DNA of 64,000 nt from the NCBI RefSeq assembly GCF_000265365.1, contig NC_018011.1, positions 372,001-436,000 of the forward strand. The letters run 5' to 3'. Below the pieces are notes generated by a model. The model was given only the letters and a program-made list of their open reading frames with translations, was not told the origin of the DNA and made no database searches. Each line of letters begins with the position of its first letter. The first letter of the stretch is position 1. This DNA comes from Alistipes finegoldii DSM 17242 (GTDB lineage: Bacteria > Bacteroidota > Bacteroidia > Bacteroidales > Rikenellaceae). Made by a program: the position numbers and the translations under genes. Of this stretch, positions 8,742 to 17,298 are shown one piece after another.

Positions 8742-9310
8742 TCTTCTGGCAACTCTTCGCAAGCTACCTCAAAATAGGGTTCTTCGGCTTCGGCGGCGGA
8801 TACGCCATGCTCTCCCTGATCCAGAACGAAGTGGTCGTCCAGCACGCATGGATGACCAACGCCGAATTCGCCGACATCGTGGCCGTCTCGCAGATCACGC
8901 CCGGCCCCATCGCCATCAACTCCGCGACCTACGTCGGCTATACCGTCGGCGCACAGGCCGGAAACGAGTGGTGCGGCATTCTGGGGGCGGCGCTGGCGAC
9001 ATTCGCCGTATGCCTGCCCTCGCTGACGCTGATGCTGCTCATCACGCGCTTCTTCCTGCGGCTCAAGCAAAATCCGCTCGTCGAAGGAGCCATGAAAGGC
9101 ATGCGGCCCGTGGTGATCGGCATGATCGCGTCGGCGGCGCTGCTGCTGATGTTCCCCCATAGCAAAGCCCCCGACGAGCAGAATTTCATCGACGGCTGGA
9201 GCTGGGCGCTGTTCGGCGGCGTCTTCATCTCTTCGGTCAAAAAAGTGAATCCCATTCTGTTGATCGCCCTCTCGGCCGCGGCGGGAATCCTGATCTATTA
9301 CGTATTCTGA
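8738..9310 (+). CDS. chrA: chromate transporter ChrA-type, half-length subunit 2
   Basis: A second short-form CHR protein of 190 residues, homologous to its neighbour: KIGFFGFGGGYAMLSLIQNE, VAVSQITPGPIAINSATYVGY and a repeated GAMKGMRPVVIG. It starts inside the stop of the first copy (ATGA at 8738-8741), so the two should be made in fixed ratio and act as a pair. It closes the operon; a symmetrical terminator follows at 9333. Confidence 0.86.
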   Translation: MIFWQLFASYLKIGFFGFGGGYAMLSLIQNEVVVQHAWMTNAEFADIVAVSQITPGPIAINSATYVGYTVGAQAGNEWCGILGAALATFAVCLPSLTLMLLITRFFLRLKQNPLVEGAMKGMRPVVIGMIASAALLLMFPHSKAPDEQNFIDGWSWALFGGVFISSVKKVNPILLIALSAAAGILIYYVF

Positions 9311-9332
9311 CCCCGTCCCTCTCCTATAAAAA

Positions 9333-9364
9333 CGGCCGGAGCGCATACGCCCCGGCCGATGTTT
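9333..9364. terminator. bidirectional intrinsic terminator
   Basis: CGGCCGG (9333-9339) pairs with CCGGCCG (9352-9358), with an inner GCG/CGC pair. TTTT follows on the plus side and a run of A precedes it, so it can end both the Hyf-chrA operon and the convergent minus operon. Confidence 0.75.
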
Positions 9365-9380
9365 TCCCAACAGTCGCCGA

Positions 9381-9668
9381 TCACACCACGGCGACGACCG
9401 CCGCACCCGCCAGCAGCAGGAACAGGAAGACTCCGAGACACAACAGCCCCAGAACGGCTATGAACGTGCCGATACAGCCCCAGCGCTGATCGCCGCCCGA
9501 CAGCGGATCGGTCAGCAGGGTGATGATCAGACCGACGAGCGGCGTGAAGATCAGGCTCAGCAGGAAAGCCAGCCCGAAGCCGATGCGCCGGCGGCTGCCG
9601 ATGATACCCACCAGAACAGCCAGCAGGCAGCCGCTCAACAAACCGAACAACAGAGTCAGAATAGCCAT
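9381..9668 (-). CDS. small membrane protein, unknown function
   Basis: The 95-residue, very hydrophobic product has about three predicted membrane segments: residues 1-22, 28-52 after a GSRRRIG turn, and 68-95. A short polar loop (SGGDQRWGC) separates the second and third. No catalytic motif is visible. It is the last gene of a minus operon, 12 bases after the methyltransferase stop. Resembles small uncharacterised inner-membrane proteins of gut Bacteroidota; no function is proposed. Confidence 0.65.
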   Translation of the reverse strand: MAILTLLFGLLSGCLLAVLVGIIGSRRRIGFGLAFLLSLIFTPLVGLIITLLTDPLSGGDQRWGCIGTFIAVLGLLCLGVFLFLLLAGAAVVAVV

Positions 9669-9680
9669 AATCGAAATCTT

Positions 9681-10709
9681 TTAGCGGATGAAACGGTAAT
9701 AGGTCCCCAACGGCAGCTGCTTGCCTGCGCGGTCGGTGAAACAGAGTTCGCCGTACTGCTCTTCGAGCGGCGCGCCGAAGGCCTGCCGCACGGCGGTACG
9801 GGCCAGCGTGGACGAAAGGCCCATCGAGTAGAGGTTCAACACGAGAAACGCCCCCTGCGGCTCCAGCAGCTGCGCGCAGCAGGCGAGCATCTCGCAGATA
9901 TTCTCCTCCAGAATCCACTTCTCGCCGTTGGCGCCGCGGCCGTAGGCCGGGGGATCGAGGATGATGCCGTTGTAGCGGCTGCCGCGCCGCACTTCGCGCC
10001 GGACGAATTTGAGCGCGTCTTCGACGATCCACCGGATGCCGTCCAGCCCGCTCAGCTCCATATTCTCGCGCGACCACGTCACGACCTGCTTCACCGAATC
10101 GACATGGGTCGTCTCCGCCCCGGCGGCACGCGCCGCAAGGCTCGCGCCGCCCGTATAGGCGAAAAGGTTCAGCACGCGGGGCGTAACCGGTTTTCGCGGC
10201 GCAGTCCGGCCCTTCGGCGCCGCTCCGGACAGAACGCCCTCGGATGCGGTTGTGGCCGGAGCGCCCGCAGGAGCGGTTGTGTCCGGCATCGCATCCGGCG
10301 CCTTTCCGCCCGCAATCCCCATCGCAGCGGCTCCGCCCGACGCCAGCGCCCGGCAGTTGTCGTAGATGAAATTCCAGTTGGCGGCCTGCTCAGGGAAGAT
10401 GCCGACGTGCTTGAACGAGGTGAGTCCCAGCCGCATGCGCAGCCGCATCCCCTTATAGGCGTAATCCACCGTCCAGCGCGAGGGCATTTCGGGACCGAGA
10501 CGCCACTCGCCGCGCTCCTCGCTGCGCGTATCGCGCAGAAAGGAGGCATCGGCCGCACGGCGCCACTCCTCCTCGGAGAGCGTCCGCCGCCAGATAGCCT
10601 GCGGTTCGGGACGCCGCGTAACGTAACGCCCGAAGCGTTCGAGCTTCTCGAAATCGCCCGTGTCGATCAATTCGTAATCCCCGAAAGCGGGTGTCAGCTG
10701 TTCTTGCAT
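9681..10709 (-). CDS. class I SAM-dependent rRNA methyltransferase (RlmI/COG1092-like)
   Basis: The 342-residue protein has a SAM-binding Rossmann domain with motif I VLNLFAYTGGASLAA (near 178) and catalytic DPPAYGRG, typical of m5C 23S rRNA methyltransferases of the RlmI family. The N-terminal part (1-115) carries the GIFPEQAANWNFI segment seen in this family. Odd feature: an Ala/Pro/Thr/Gly-rich, low-complexity linker of about 50 residues (roughly 122-175) separates the two halves. It is probably disordered. The specific rRNA target is not determined. It lies 12 bases downstream of the GH2 gene in the same operon. Confidence 0.82.
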   Translation of the reverse strand: MQEQLTPAFGDYELIDTGDFEKLERFGRYVTRRPEPQAIWRRTLSEEEWRRAADASFLRDTRSEERGEWRLGPEMPSRWTVDYAYKGMRLRMRLGLTSFKHVGIFPEQAANWNFIYDNCRALASGGAAAMGIAGGKAPDAMPDTTAPAGAPATTASEGVLSGAAPKGRTAPRKPVTPRVLNLFAYTGGASLAARAAGAETTHVDSVKQVVTWSRENMELSGLDGIRWIVEDALKFVRREVRRGSRYNGIILDPPAYGRGANGEKWILEENICEMLACCAQLLEPQGAFLVLNLYSMGLSSTLARTAVRQAFGAPLEEQYGELCFTDRAGKQLPLGTYYRFIR

Positions 10710-10721
10710 AAAAAATCTTCT

Positions 10722-13700
10722 TTATTTTATCGTCGGCCTGAGCAGGAAGCGGAACGTATAGTCGCCGTAAGGCACCCGGAACCGCTCCTCCGGCAGTTGT
10801 CCCCAGCTGTCGATACAGCCCAGTCCGGACTGCCGCAGATCGAAGTTCACGAACGTCGCGTCGCGCGCCGTGAGCGTTCCCGAATGCTGCTGGGGCGGGA
10901 AGTTCGACACGTCGAGATCGGCCGTCGCATAGGGCAGCGCCGATGCCGAGAAAGGAGCGTCGGAGAGGATCGTCAGCCCCGTGCCCGAACTGTCGGCCAC
11001 GGTCCACCAGCGCACGTCGCTCTTGGTGCCCGACTCCTGCGGACGCACATATTCGTCGTGATACTGGTCGGCGACACGCTGTTCGTAAAGCCCCAGATCG
11101 GCCGACGAGAGCCGGTCGGCATAGTTTTCATGTTCGCCGCGACCGTAGTAGATCACGCGGCCGTAACGCGCCGGCATCGTGAGCGTCATGCCGTAGCGCA
11201 GCAGGTTGGGAACCTTGGCCGACTTGCCGGCGGTCATCCGTTCCGTCACCTCCATTTCCCCCGCGCCGTTGATCCGGTAGGTCAGCGCCAGCGTCGCTTT
11301 CACGGCTGGAAGCTCGTAAAGCGCTTCGACGACCGCCACGCCGTCCTTCACACCGGCGTCAAATTTCGTGAGTTTCAGTTCGGGATTCTTCCAGACCGCG
11401 AGTTTGCGGTCGAGCTTTGCGCCGAGGTCGTTCTCGGTCGGAGCGCGCCAGAACTGCGGACGCAGCTCGGCGCCTTCGGCCATCAGTGCACGGCCATCGA
11501 CGTCGTAGGCGCAGAGGAAGCCGTCGCGCGAGAAGAACATCTCCCACGTCTGGCCTGCAACCCGCGTGCCGCGCTCCCATGCAGTCACCTCGACGGGACG
11601 TTCCGACGCAGCAAGGCCGAACCCGGCTTTGCAGTCGTACTCACGCACGACGAACTGCTGCTGCGCCGCCGTATGGCCGATGTCCAACAGCGGCCGTTTG
11701 TTTTTCAGTTTGTAGGCCACGTTCACCAGCAGCTCCTTGGCCTGCGGGCAGAAATCGGCGGAGGTGAAGCCCAGCGCATAGGTGCGCCGCTGCCGGGGCG
11801 CGACATCGAGTTCGCCGATACGACCGGCCTTCACGACCCGACCGTCGGCGACCAGTTCCCACGTCAGTTCGTAATCGTCCAGCCCCACGAAGAAGTTCTC
11901 GTTGTACACCTCCACGCGACCCTGCGCCGGATCGAGAAGCTCGGTCCAGATATTCTGATACTGCCGCTTCACCTCGTAGGCGTGCGGATGCCACGTGCGG
12001 TCGGGCGCGATGATGCCGTTGCAGTTGAACGAATTGTCGGTCGCGTCGTAGTTGTTGAAATCGCCGCCGTAGAGGAACGACACGCGGCCGTTCTTTTCGT
12101 AGCGGGCGAGTCCCTGATCGACGAAGTCCCAGATGAATCCGCCCTGATACGACGGATATTGGCGCACCAGTTTCCAATAGTGGTCCAGACCGCCCATCGA
12201 GTTGCCCATGGCATGCGCGTATTCGCACTGGATCAGCGGTTTGGAGGGGTTGTTCTTCAGGTATTTCTCACACTGCGCATAGTCCCAGTACATCGGGCAG
12301 ATGATATCGGTAAACGCACCGTCCCGATCGTACACGGCGCGTTCGTAATGCACCGGACGCGACGCGTCGTAATCCTTGATCCAGCGGTAGCAGGCCTCGA
12401 AGTTAGGCCCCATACCCGCCTCGTTGCCCATCGACCAGACGATGACCGAGGGGTGGTTCTTGTCGCGCAGCACCATGCGCTGGTTGCGCTCCATATGCGC
12501 CTGCGCGAAGGCGGGCACCTTGGCCAGCGTCTCTTCGCCGTAGCCCATGCCGTGCGACTCGACGTTCGCTTCGTCCACGACATAAATGCCGTACTCGTCG
12601 CAGAGTTCGTACCACTGCGGATCGTTGGGATAGTGGCTCGTACGCACGGCGTTGATGTTCATCTCCTTCATGATGCGGATATCCTCGATCATCCGCTCGC
12701 GGCTCACCACATAACCCCCGATCGGGTCCATCTCGTGACGGTCGGCGCCCTTGATCAGCACGGGCTGTCCGTTTACGAGCAGCTGGGCATTCCGGATCTC
12801 CACCGAACGGAAGCCCACGGGCTGCGTCACGGTTTCGGTCACGTTCCGCCCGTCAGACACGTCGATCCGGAGCGTATAGAGGTTAGGCGCCTCGGCCGAC
12901 CACTTCGCGGGATCGGCAACACGGAAGAGACACCCCGCTTTGCCGCCCGCCGGCATGATCTGCTGTTCGGCCACCGCCTCGCCCGCCGCATCCAGCAGCG
13001 TCAGGCCGACCGATTTCACGCGCGGGGTCGTCTCCACTTCGACGTGCAGCTGGGCGTCCCTATAATCGGCGTCGAGCGTCGGGGTGATGCGCACGTCTTT
13101 CAGGTGCGCCTTGTCGCGGGCCGTCAGCGTCACGCCGCGGGCGATGCCCGAAAAGCGCCAGAAGTCCTGATCTTCGAGGTAGGTGCCGTCCGACCAGCGG
13201 AACATCTGCAGGGCGATCAAGTTTTCGCCCGGCTTCACGAATTTCGTGACGTCGAATTCCGCCGCAAGCTTGCTGTCCTCGCTGTAGCCGACGAAACGGC
13301 CGTTGATCCAGACATAGACGTTCGACGTCGCCGAGCCGATCGAGAGAAAAATATCCTTGCCGCTCCACGATGCCGGCACCTCGAACGTATGCCGGTAGGA
13401 ACCGACATGGTTTTCGGCGTCGGGCACGTGCGGCGGATTGTTCTCGAAATTGCCGCGCCACGCATAGCCGACATTCACGTAGAGCGGGTCGCCGTAACCG
13501 TTCAGCTCCCACATCCCCGGCACGGGCATCGCGCCCCACGACGCATCGTCGTAATCCACCTGCCAGATACCGGAGGGACGCTCCGAAGCGTTGCGCACCC
13601 AGTGGAATTTCCACACGCCGTCGAGCGGCATGCTCTCGCCCGCCGCAAAGGTCGAGTGCATCGGCAGACGGTTGATTTCATTGACGGCAGGGTCCTGCCA

Positions 13701-13775
13701 TTCGCGGCCGGTCTGGGCCGAAGCGGCCAACGCGCCCGAAAGCGCCGCCGCAAGGATCAAGAGAGTCTTTTTCAT
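10722..13775 (-). CDS. glycoside hydrolase family 2 beta-galactosidase, secreted
   Basis: At 1017 residues this has the length and domain order of LacZ-type enzymes: jelly-roll sugar-binding domain (about 50-215), Ig-like domain, TIM barrel (about 325-620), linker domain and the C-terminal beta-galactosidase small-chain domain (about 740-1015). Catalytic residues are visible: acid/base Glu452 in WSMGNEAGMG and nucleophile Glu518 in IQCEYAHAMGNS. An N-terminal signal peptide ending in ASAQ indicates export to the periplasm. It should remove terminal beta-galactose from host or dietary glycans. It sits 9 bases after the U32 gene in the same operon, with no susC/susD pair nearby. Confidence 0.93.
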   Translation of the reverse strand: MKKTLLILAAALSGALAASAQTGREWQDPAVNEINRLPMHSTFAAGESMPLDGVWKFHWVRNASERPSGIWQVDYDDASWGAMPVPGMWELNGYGDPLYVNVGYAWRGNFENNPPHVPDAENHVGSYRHTFEVPASWSGKDIFLSIGSATSNVYVWINGRFVGYSEDSKLAAEFDVTKFVKPGENLIALQMFRWSDGTYLEDQDFWRFSGIARGVTLTARDKAHLKDVRITPTLDADYRDAQLHVEVETTPRVKSVGLTLLDAAGEAVAEQQIMPAGGKAGCLFRVADPAKWSAEAPNLYTLRIDVSDGRNVTETVTQPVGFRSVEIRNAQLLVNGQPVLIKGADRHEMDPIGGYVVSRERMIEDIRIMKEMNINAVRTSHYPNDPQWYELCDEYGIYVVDEANVESHGMGYGEETLAKVPAFAQAHMERNQRMVLRDKNHPSVIVWSMGNEAGMGPNFEACYRWIKDYDASRPVHYERAVYDRDGAFTDIICPMYWDYAQCEKYLKNNPSKPLIQCEYAHAMGNSMGGLDHYWKLVRQYPSYQGGFIWDFVDQGLARYEKNGRVSFLYGGDFNNYDATDNSFNCNGIIAPDRTWHPHAYEVKRQYQNIWTELLDPAQGRVEVYNENFFVGLDDYELTWELVADGRVVKAGRIGELDVAPRQRRTYALGFTSADFCPQAKELLVNVAYKLKNKRPLLDIGHTAAQQQFVVREYDCKAGFGLAASERPVEVTAWERGTRVAGQTWEMFFSRDGFLCAYDVDGRALMAEGAELRPQFWRAPTENDLGAKLDRKLAVWKNPELKLTKFDAGVKDGVAVVEALYELPAVKATLALTYRINGAGEMEVTERMTAGKSAKVPNLLRYGMTLTMPARYGRVIYYGRGEHENYADRLSSADLGLYEQRVADQYHDEYVRPQESGTKSDVRWWTVADSSGTGLTILSDAPFSASALPYATADLDVSNFPPQQHSGTLTARDATFVNFDLRQSGLGCIDSWGQLPEERFRVPYGDYTFRFLLRPTIK

Positions 13776-13784
13776 CGGTTATGG

Positions 13785-15614
13785 TTATGGTTTTGGTTTC
13801 GCAGTCTCTTTACGGGTGCAGTCCACCAAGCTCATTTCGCAGCGGACGCAATCGAATTCCAGCCGGTAGCGGTTCGCGCCGCGCTCCAGCCAAAGATCGC
13901 CCTTCAGCCGCGGCCGCTCCTTGAGGCATTCGCCGATTTCGCGGCGGATGCAGTAGGCCGAGCGCATCACCCGACGCCCGGCGGTCGTGGCCGCGAGGTC
14001 GAGCCCCCGCTCGATTTGCCGGACGCCGTGGTCGCGGTAAAACGCTTCGGCAAGACGGTTGGTGACATTCTCCTCGGCCGAAAGCGTCTCCGACGGATAC
14101 TCCGCCGCGCCCTCAGGCAGAATCCGGTGCTCGACGCCCCGCGCCAGCCGGGCCTGCAGCAGGGCGGCAAGCCCTTCGCGACGCAGCTGCGACGCCAGCG
14201 ACGCCGGAACGAACCATTCGGCTCCCTGCACCTCGGCCGAGCGCACCGCAAAAATCGTATCGCCGCTTTTCATGGCCTGCGTCCGCAGGGCGGCGGCGTT
14301 CGCTTCGGCATTATTCGCAGGTTCCAAAGCGATGCGGCGTTCGGCGACAGCCGCCACCCCTTCGCAGTCGGTATAGCGGAACGTCACCCCCTCCGCCGAC
14401 GCCGTCACCACGGCCGCGGCCGGAATCACGCGCCGCGTACGGCTCCGTTCGAGCAGCTGGTTGAAGCGGTGGTCGTAATTGCGGTAGACCTCGCATCCCG
14501 GAGCGATCCCTTCCATACGGTTGGGCGTCACGCAGTCGCCGTCGGCAGCATTGACATTGGTTCCGACCAGTCCGCGCGGCGTCAGGAAGCAGATGCCGTC
14601 GCCGGCGGCCAGCGTATGCACCCGGTCGAGCCGGAAACGGGTCCTTTCGACACGCGTCACGCGGCCCGCATATTCGCCGACGGCCTTCGGCGTGTCGAAC
14701 GACGCCACGCCAGCACGTTTGCCCGCAAAGAAGTATTCAGACTCCCCGCGGGTGAAACTCTTGGCCGTATCGGGCGTGAAGTCCGCGACGCTTTCACCGG
14801 CCGAAGCACGCCGCAGGTGCGGCCGCACGGCCAGCGCATCGTCCACCGCGCGGCGGTAATAGGCCACCGTATTGCGGATATAATTGATGTCTTTGAGACG
14901 CCCCTCTATTTTCAGCGACCTGACGCCGGCATCCAGCAGCTCGCCGACGTGTGCCGAAAGATTCAGGTCGCGGACCGAGAGCAGGTGTTTTCCGGCCAGA
15001 TAGGTGCGTCCGCAGCCGTCGGTCAGATCGTAGGTCAGGCGGCACGGCTGGCTGCATGCGCCGCGGTTGCCGCTCCGCTCGGACATCGACCGCGACAGAA
15101 AACAGCGGCCGCTGTAACCCACGCAGATGGCCCCGTGGACGAAACACTCCACTTCGGCGTTCGTCGCGGCGCATATCGCCCGTATCTCGTCGAGCGACAG
15201 CGCCCGTTCGAGAATCACGCGGGCAAAACCGCATTCGCCTAAGAAACGCGCCTGTTCGGGCGTCATGTTGCACACCTGCGTCGAGGCGTGCAGCTCGACC
15301 GGAAGATCCATCCGCCGCAGAGCCATGTCCTGCACGATGAGCGCATCGACCCCGGCCGCGATCAGCTCGCGGGCCTGCCGCTCGGCGGTCTCCAGTTCGT
15401 CGTCGTAAATCAGGGTATTGAGCGTGGCATGCACCCGCACGCCGTAACGGTGGGCATACTCCGCGACGCGGGCGATCTGCTCCGCGCTGTTGCCCGCCGC
15501 ATGGCGCGCCCCGAACTTCGCACCGCCGATATAGACGGCGTCGGCGCCGTAATCCACGGCAGCGACGGCCGACTGCAAATCTCTGGCGGGAGCGAGTAGT
15601 TCGACGAAGTTCAT
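13785..15614 (-). CDS. U32 family peptidase-like protein (RlhA/YdcP type)
   Basis: The 609-residue protein begins ELLAPARDLQSAVAAVDYGADAVYIGG and contains the U32 signature ECFVHGAICVGYSGRCFLS, followed by CSQPCRLTYDL. Length and the C-terminal half match the long U32 proteins. In E. coli, the relative RlhA hydroxylates C2501 of 23S rRNA, while TrhP modifies tRNA. An RNA-hydroxylation role is therefore more likely than proteolysis, but this is family inference. It is the first gene of a four-gene minus operon whose -7 box lies only about 14-20 bases before the ATG, so the transcript should be almost leaderless. Confidence 0.85.
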   Translation of the reverse strand: MNFVELLAPARDLQSAVAAVDYGADAVYIGGAKFGARHAAGNSAEQIARVAEYAHRYGVRVHATLNTLIYDDELETAERQARELIAAGVDALIVQDMALRRMDLPVELHASTQVCNMTPEQARFLGECGFARVILERALSLDEIRAICAATNAEVECFVHGAICVGYSGRCFLSRSMSERSGNRGACSQPCRLTYDLTDGCGRTYLAGKHLLSVRDLNLSAHVGELLDAGVRSLKIEGRLKDINYIRNTVAYYRRAVDDALAVRPHLRRASAGESVADFTPDTAKSFTRGESEYFFAGKRAGVASFDTPKAVGEYAGRVTRVERTRFRLDRVHTLAAGDGICFLTPRGLVGTNVNAADGDCVTPNRMEGIAPGCEVYRNYDHRFNQLLERSRTRRVIPAAAVVTASAEGVTFRYTDCEGVAAVAERRIALEPANNAEANAAALRTQAMKSGDTIFAVRSAEVQGAEWFVPASLASQLRREGLAALLQARLARGVEHRILPEGAAEYPSETLSAEENVTNRLAEAFYRDHGVRQIERGLDLAATTAGRRVMRSAYCIRREIGECLKERPRLKGDLWLERGANRYRLEFDCVRCEMSLVDCTRKETAKPKP

Positions 15615-15627
15615 GCTTTATTTTTTG

Positions 15628-15635
15628 CAAAAATA
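15628..15635 (-). promoter_or_regulatory. -7 box for the U32-GH2 operon
   Basis: TATTTTTG on the minus strand matches TAnnTTTG. Initiation about 7 nt downstream would be within a few bases of the U32 ATG at 15614. Confidence 0.55.
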
Positions 15636-15791
15636 ACAAATTCCCCGACAAAAACCGGAGCCGAAGCCGAAAAAACACAAGACAAAGAATTGATAACCGT
15701 TCTTGAAAAATATCACAAAATCACATATCAAAAACCTACTATCAATAGCAATCTAGGAAACCTCACTTCCTTAATTCAAGCATTCATTCAA

Positions 15792-16430
15792 TTAAAAAAC
15801 TTCCACATACTCTTTAACTTTCAAAAAAGAAGAAGCCAAATTCTTTACATTACTCGCTAAAAAAGGGACTGTCGATGCTTTCTTACATCCATCTTCCATA
15901 TAGTAAGCTAAATAAAAAGAACGATGTACTTTCTTAAAATTATCATATAAATTATCAACAACAACACCAAATTCAGGATAATCAAGTTGAGCTATCATAA
16001 TAATCTCATGTACATTACTTTCAATCTGCGAACGGCAATCATCCAGATATCTCATCCAATTAAAATCATCTCCATGAAAATGATATGCTAAAGAGGGAGA
16101 TATGGACAAATCCAAAGTTTGGCAAGCTTTTTCAATATCCACATCTAATGGAATTACCGAGCTATTTTTCGAAGTAATATTTTGAAACAGATTTACTCCT
16201 ACCTCCAATAAGGCACTGACATATTTGCGTAAAAATATGCTCCGATATTTACGCTCTGAATACCGAGATAAAACTACAGTCACTCCATAGACAATCGTTG
16301 CTGCAACAATTGACCAACATATATTCGTCAACCAATCCACTGAAATAATAATCCCCACACAGAAAGCAATCGCAGCTACCCCCAATAACCAGAAACTCTC
16401 TTTTCCAAGTAACATCATATATTTTCGCAT
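15792..16430 (-). CDS. membrane-anchored protein of unknown function, low GC
   Basis: The 212-residue protein has two adjacent membrane helices (about 12-32 and 36-55) followed by a soluble, mostly helical domain of about 150 residues rich in Asp, Tyr and Ser. I recognise no family. Base composition is strikingly AT-rich compared with the flanking GC-rich genes, which suggests recent acquisition. It lies 6 bases downstream of another AT-rich gene (a lipoprotein) on the same strand, so the two are probably one transcript. No toxin, nuclease or phage motif is evident. Confidence 0.6.
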   Translation of the reverse strand: MRKYMMLLGKESFWLLGVAAIAFCVGIIISVDWLTNICWSIVAATIVYGVTVVLSRYSERKYRSIFLRKYVSALLEVGVNLFQNITSKNSSVIPLDVDIEKACQTLDLSISPSLAYHFHGDDFNWMRYLDDCRSQIESNVHEIIMIAQLDYPEFGVVVDNLYDNFKKVHRSFYLAYYMEDGCKKASTVPFLASNVKNLASSFLKVKEYVEVF

Positions 16431-16436
16431 AAACTT

Positions 16437-16883
16437 CTATTTTATGTATAAAATCATCTTTTCACTACTTTGGTCTTCACGCATCACACTTCCATCCTCA
16501 TTATAAAGAGTCGAAACAGTCCTTCCGTACCTACAATCGCCTGAATCAGAATAAGTATACACACTATGATTTACAAAACTTAAATATCTTTTACCACTAG
16601 GATAACCTTTCTGATACTGCACTGATTTTGCCTCTACCATTCTCCCTTTATTGTCATAAACATAATCCCAACGATTACTAATCTGACCATTTTCATCACA
16701 AATTTCATAATAAGCCATATTCTGAGATTCCCAAGAACACTCACAATTTGCTGAAGACGTGGAATTACCACTACCGCAATCTTGTTCAAATTTATTTTCA
16801 TCTCCACCACAAGCTTGAATGGTGATACTTACGAGTGCCCCCAATACAAACGACACTATTACCATACTTAATGTTCTATCCAT
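16437..16883 (-). CDS. small lipoprotein with YD-like repeat, low GC
   Basis: The 148-residue protein has a hydrophobic signal peptide and a plausible lipobox (IQAC at about 22-25), followed by a Cys/Asn/Ser-rich stretch. The rest reads like an RHS/YD-type strand pattern (WDYVYDNKGRMVEAKSVQYQ, then VYTYSDSGDCRYGRTV). Such patterns are common in surface proteins of Bacteroidota. It is AT-rich and coupled to the membrane protein downstream. Upstream lies the inverted-repeat element at about 16957-17110. Function unknown. Confidence 0.62.
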   Translation of the reverse strand: MDRTLSMVIVSFVLGALVSITIQACGGDENKFEQDCGSGNSTSSANCECSWESQNMAYYEICDENGQISNRWDYVYDNKGRMVEAKSVQYQKGYPSGKRYLSFVNHSVYTYSDSGDCRYGRTVSTLYNEDGSVMREDQSSEKMILYIK

Positions 16884-16956
16884 AGTATTCTTTATTATTT
16901 ACATGCCAGCCCCATAGCAAATTCAGTTTGAGTCCTTAAAATATATAAAAAACGTG

Positions 16957-17110
16957 GGACAAAACTTCCATTGATCATTGAGGTCTTCGACAACCTTGGC
17001 TATCAACGAAGTAAAGCCCACGTCGTGAAACGTGAGCGTCTTCGCTTTTCTAGTAGCCGTTTGAAAGTGTCGAAGTTCCAATGACTAGTAAAAGCTAACG
17101 CTTTTTATAT
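16957..17110. repeat. imperfect inverted-repeat element in a 415-base gap
   Basis: The gap 16884-17298 has no gene I can support. Within it, left-arm sequence around 16976-17005 (including TTCGACA and GGCTA) recurs as its complement around 17058-17088, and CGTGGG near 16953 pairs with CCCACG near 17018. The right end finishes with AAAAGC-TAAC-GCTTTT (17090-17105) and T-rich sequence, terminator-like on the plus strand. It could be a structured RNA, a miniature mobile element or a recombination site. I cannot decide which. Confidence 0.4.
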
Positions 17111-17252
17111 GTAATCACAATTTAGATCAGCCGTTTATGTCATAAGCAATGATTTTATTCGTTATATCTGCAAATATAAGGATTTTCACCAGCATTGTCA
17201 ACCTAAATAACCTTTTTCCTCGATAAGAAGATACAAATTGCCGCTATTTTTA

Positions 17253-17260
17253 TAAATTTG
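17253..17260 (+). promoter_or_regulatory. -7 box, probable serS promoter
   Basis: TAAATTTG matches TAnnTTTG, 39 bases before the serS ATG. The -33 region is AT-rich without a clear TTTG at 19-20 nt. Confidence 0.45.
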
Positions 17261-17298
17261 CGGTTTGTAATACGAATACTCAAAAATCAACAGATAGT

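Noticed and set aside
10104..15242. A 1712-codon open frame on the plus strand opposite the GH2 and U32 genes
   Set aside because: It is Arg/His/Pro-rich, has no domain or signal sequence and mirrors two well-supported minus genes. It arises from GC-rich antisense codons.
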